Positions 62,304 through 64,000 of a stretch of DNA of 64,000 nucleotides are shown piece by piece (position 1 is the stretch's first letter; every line of letters starts with the position of its first letter). The notes below the pieces were generated by a model. That model had not been told where the DNA came from, did not search any database, and saw only the letters and a list, made by a program, of their open reading frames with translations. This DNA comes from Fictibacillus fluitans. Its GTDB lineage: Bacteria > Bacillota > Bacilli > Bacillales > Fictibacillaceae. Location of the stretch: NCBI RefSeq assembly GCF_030418125.1, contig NZ_JAUHTR010000001.1:1-64000 (forward strand), read 5' to 3'. The translations under genes and the position numbers were made by a program.

Positions 62304-62849
62304 ATGGAAAAACAATCAGGAAGCAACATTTACATACGCCCTCTTACAGGGGAAGATTCAGAGCCATTGCTTGATTTGGAAAACCGAAACAAGGACTTTT
62401 TCGAGAGATTTTCAATGTCTCGTTCTGATGAGTTTTATACACTGGATTACCAGCAACACCGAATAAAAGAATTTCAGCAACGCCAGAAGAATGATACGGG
62501 ATATGATTTTGGAATCTTTACCAAAGAAGGAAAGCTGATCGGCACAATCAGCTTATTTCACGTGATGCGCGGTTCACTGCAGAGTGCATTTATTGGTTAT
62601 TTTCTTGATAAGGAACAAAACGGCAAAGGTTTTACCACGGAGGCTGTAAAACTTATCGTAGAATTTGCGTTTCATGAAGTGAATCTGCACAGAATTGAAG
62701 CGGGAGTCATGCCTCATAATGCAGGCTCCATCCGTGTGCTTGAAAAAGCGGGATTTCATATAGAAGGAATGGCTTTAAAAAACGTGAAAATCAATGGCCA
62801 ATGGGAAGATCATCAAGTGCTGGCCCTTATTAACCCAAATGACGAGTAA
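62304..62849 (+). CDS. GNAT N-acetyltransferase, RimJ/RimL type
   Basis: The 181-residue protein has the Gcn5-related acetyltransferase fold of the RimJ/RimL group. IRPLTGEDSEPLLDL opens it, and YFLDKEQNGKGFTTEAVKL holds the acetyl-CoA loop. HRIEAGVMPHNAGSIRVLEK and AGFHIEGMALKN close it. Relatives acetylate ribosomal protein N-termini or small amines; the target is not known. The start is ATG 62304, seven bases after AAAGGAG; the GTG just before it is less likely. Confidence 0.85.
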   Translation: MEKQSGSNIYIRPLTGEDSEPLLDLENRNKDFFERFSMSRSDEFYTLDYQQHRIKEFQQRQKNDTGYDFGIFTKEGKLIGTISLFHVMRGSLQSAFIGYFLDKEQNGKGFTTEAVKLIVEFAFHEVNLHRIEAGVMPHNAGSIRVLEKAGFHIEGMALKNVKINGQWEDHQVLALINPNDE

Positions 62850-62880
62850 AGCCTTTTCCTTTATGGAAGGGCTTTTTTTA
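62848..62880 (+). terminator. Terminator after the acetyltransferase
   Basis: AAAGCCTTTTCC pairs with GGAAGGGCTTT around TTTAT with one mismatch, then a T run. Confidence 0.85.
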
Positions 62881-62949
62881 TTTAAACATAAATATTTGAT
62901 TTGTAGGCAAGGATAAAATGGACAGCGAACATGAAGGGAAGAGTAACTT

Positions 62950-63192
62950 ATGGAGAAAAAAGAGTACAAAGCAGGAGACCAGGTATTTGTGATTTACCGT
63001 AACCCCCATACGCCAAATGTGGCGAATATTACAGAAGCTGAAATCGTCCCGCATCCGGAAAATGAACAGGAAATGGCCATATTCCTGCATGAGTCCTATC
63101 ATCTGCTGGCTGAAGATGATGCAGTGTATGATACATATGAGCAAGCAGAGGAGAAGTATAAAGAAATCTTTGATTATGACCAGTATCAGTAA
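62950..63192 (+). CDS. splA: TRAP-like regulator SplA
   Basis: SplA is the small regulator encoded before splB in Bacillus and is reported to limit spore photoproduct lyase expression. The 80-residue protein begins with YKAGDQVFVIYRNPHTP, then VANITEAEIV and AIFLHESYHLLAEDDAVYD, which match the SplA family. The next gene is splB, 15 bases downstream. GAAGGGAAGAGTAACTT lies upstream. A sigma-G promoter is expected by analogy, but I could not identify a convincing one. Confidence 0.9.
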   Translation: MEKKEYKAGDQVFVIYRNPHTPNVANITEAEIVPHPENEQEMAIFLHESYHLLAEDDAVYDTYEQAEEKYKEIFDYDQYQ

Positions 63193-63207
63193 AAGGATGT
63201 GTCCCCA

Positions 63208-64000
63208 TTGAAGAATAAACCTTTTGTACCTCAGCTTGTATATATTGAACCAAGAGCCCTGGAGTATCCGCTGGGTGTAATCCTCAAAAAGAAATTTGAA
63301 GATATGGGACTCGAGATTCGCGAAACAACATCCCATAACCAGGTCCGAAATATTCCGGGAGACACCGATTTTCAAAAGTACCGGAATGCAAAATCAACCC
63401 TTGTGGTAGGAGTGAGAAAGACGCTTAAATTCGACTCCTCCAAGCCATCAGCAGAATACGCTATCCCATTTGCAACCGGCTGCATGGGACATTGCCATTA
63501 TTGCTATTTGCAGACGACCATGGGAAGTAAGCCTTATATCAGAACTTATGTAAATGTGGAGGAAATATTGGACCAGGCTCAGCAGTATATGGAGGAGCGG
63601 GCACCGCAAATTACCCGGTTTGAAGCTTCATGTACCTCTGACATTGTAGGTATTGACCATTTAACCCATACGTTAAAGCATGCGATTGAGTATTTTGGCC
63701 AGTCTGAGCTGGGCAGACTGCGTTTTGTCACTAAATTTCATCATGTCGACCATCTTCTGGATGCCAAACACAACGGACGTACAAGGTTCCGGTTCAGTGT
63801 GAATGCCGATTATGTAATTAAATATTTTGAGCCGGGAACCTCCCCGCTTGATTTGCGAATTGAAGCCGCAAGAAAAGTAGCGGAGGCAGGCTATCCGCTC
63901 GGATTTATTGTTGCGCCCATTTATATCCATGAAGGATGGCAGGAGGGATACCGCGAGCTGTTTGAAAAACTCGATGCTGCGCTTCCGCAAAGTGCGAGGG
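63208..64000 (+). CDS. splB: Spore photoproduct lyase, N-terminal part
   Basis: SplB is a radical-SAM enzyme that reverses the spore photoproduct (a thymine dimer) during germination. The first 264 codons are present and open to the window edge, so the C-terminus is missing. The start is taken at TTG 63208 behind AAAGGATGTG. The radical-SAM cluster motif CMGHCHYC holds Cys92, Cys96 and Cys99. RNIPGDTDF, FEASCTSDIVGIDHL and RFSVNADYV are also conserved. The reading frame was obtained by direct translation. Confidence 0.95.
   Translation, partial: MKNKPFVPQLVYIEPRALEYPLGVILKKKFEDMGLEIRETTSHNQVRNIPGDTDFQKYRNAKSTLVVGVRKTLKFDSSKPSAEYAIPFATGCMGHCHYCYLQTTMGSKPYIRTYVNVEEILDQAQQYMEERAPQITRFEASCTSDIVGIDHLTHTLKHAIEYFGQSELGRLRFVTKFHHVDHLLDAKHNGRTRFRFSVNADYVIKYFEPGTSPLDLRIEAARKVAEAGYPLGFIVAPIYIHEGWQEGYRELFEKLDAALPQSAR

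Noticed and set aside
62878-63375. Minus-strand frame of 165 residues opposite splA/splB
   Set aside because: It is antisense to two well-recognised genes.
1-64000. CRISPR array, prophage, insertion sequence or tRNA gene
   Set aside because: No regularly spaced repeats, no transposase or phage gene and no cloverleaf were seen in the window.

Overview
The window comes from the chromosome of a spore-forming member of the Bacillaceae. The left 25 kb follows the Bacillus subtilis order ypjC-ypjD-dapB-mgsA-bshB1-bshA-cca-birA-panBCD-dinG-ypmA-ypmB-aspB-asnS-dnaD-nth-ypoC-(ponA-recU)-yppC-yppE almost gene for gene. Bacillithiol genes, strong AGGAGG ribosome-binding sites, frequent TTG/GTG starts, a class B RNase P RNA and spore genes (a SleL-like lysin, an SspM-like SASP, splA-splB) agree with this. 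Fictibacillus or a related genus is possible, but the sequence alone does not settle the genus.

Layout. 0-9 kb holds lysine, methylglyoxal, bacillithiol, tRNA CCA-end, biotin and pantothenate genes, with a structured leader and attenuator before panB. 9-25 kb holds dinG, aspB, asnS, dnaD, nth, a spore cortex hydrolase, the convergent ponA-recU pair, yppC, a repeat element, a tiny SspM-like gene, racA and yppE. 25-47 kb is accessory relative to B. subtilis. It contains an unknown gene, a DEAD-box helicase and an HExxH protein in one tight operon. It also has trhO, putP-type and POT-type transporters, a phosphoesterase, serA behind a ZTP-type riboswitch and a second Fpg-family glycosylase. A sugar ABC operon with a GntR/LacI-type regulator and two Gfo/Idh/MocA oxidoreductases follows, then a formate/nitrite channel, a lone pxpA, a MobA-like nucleotidyltransferase, a PadR regulator and a cytochrome P450 with an in-frame stop. 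47-56 kb returns to the conserved backbone: mrfA-mrfB, ypsA, gpsB, rnpB, ypsC, ypwA, and a yneT broken by one extra G. 56-64 kb has parE-parC behind a candidate LexA box, several small membrane or enzyme genes, and splA-splB, with splB cut by the window edge.

How the parts work together. serA supplies serine and one-carbon units and sits behind a one-carbon-stress riboswitch. panBCD, birA and the bsh genes supply CoA, biotin attachment and bacillithiol. The 35.4-42.3 kb block reads as a self-contained carbohydrate uptake and oxidation system, with a catabolite (cre) site and related half-sites in both its structural and its regulator promoter. mrfAB, nth, recU, dinG, the Fpg-like enzyme and splAB make the window rich in DNA repair.

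The points most worth a second look are: the ZTP riboswitch on serA; the leader/attenuator on panB with a complementary antiterminator segment; the nested structured repeat at 23.5 kb; the 18-bp perfect palindrome before sleL; the shared half-sites in the sugar locus; the paired palindromes beside the P450; the unknown/helicase/HExxH operon; and the two disrupted genes. No CRISPR array, prophage, insertion sequence or tRNA gene was seen.
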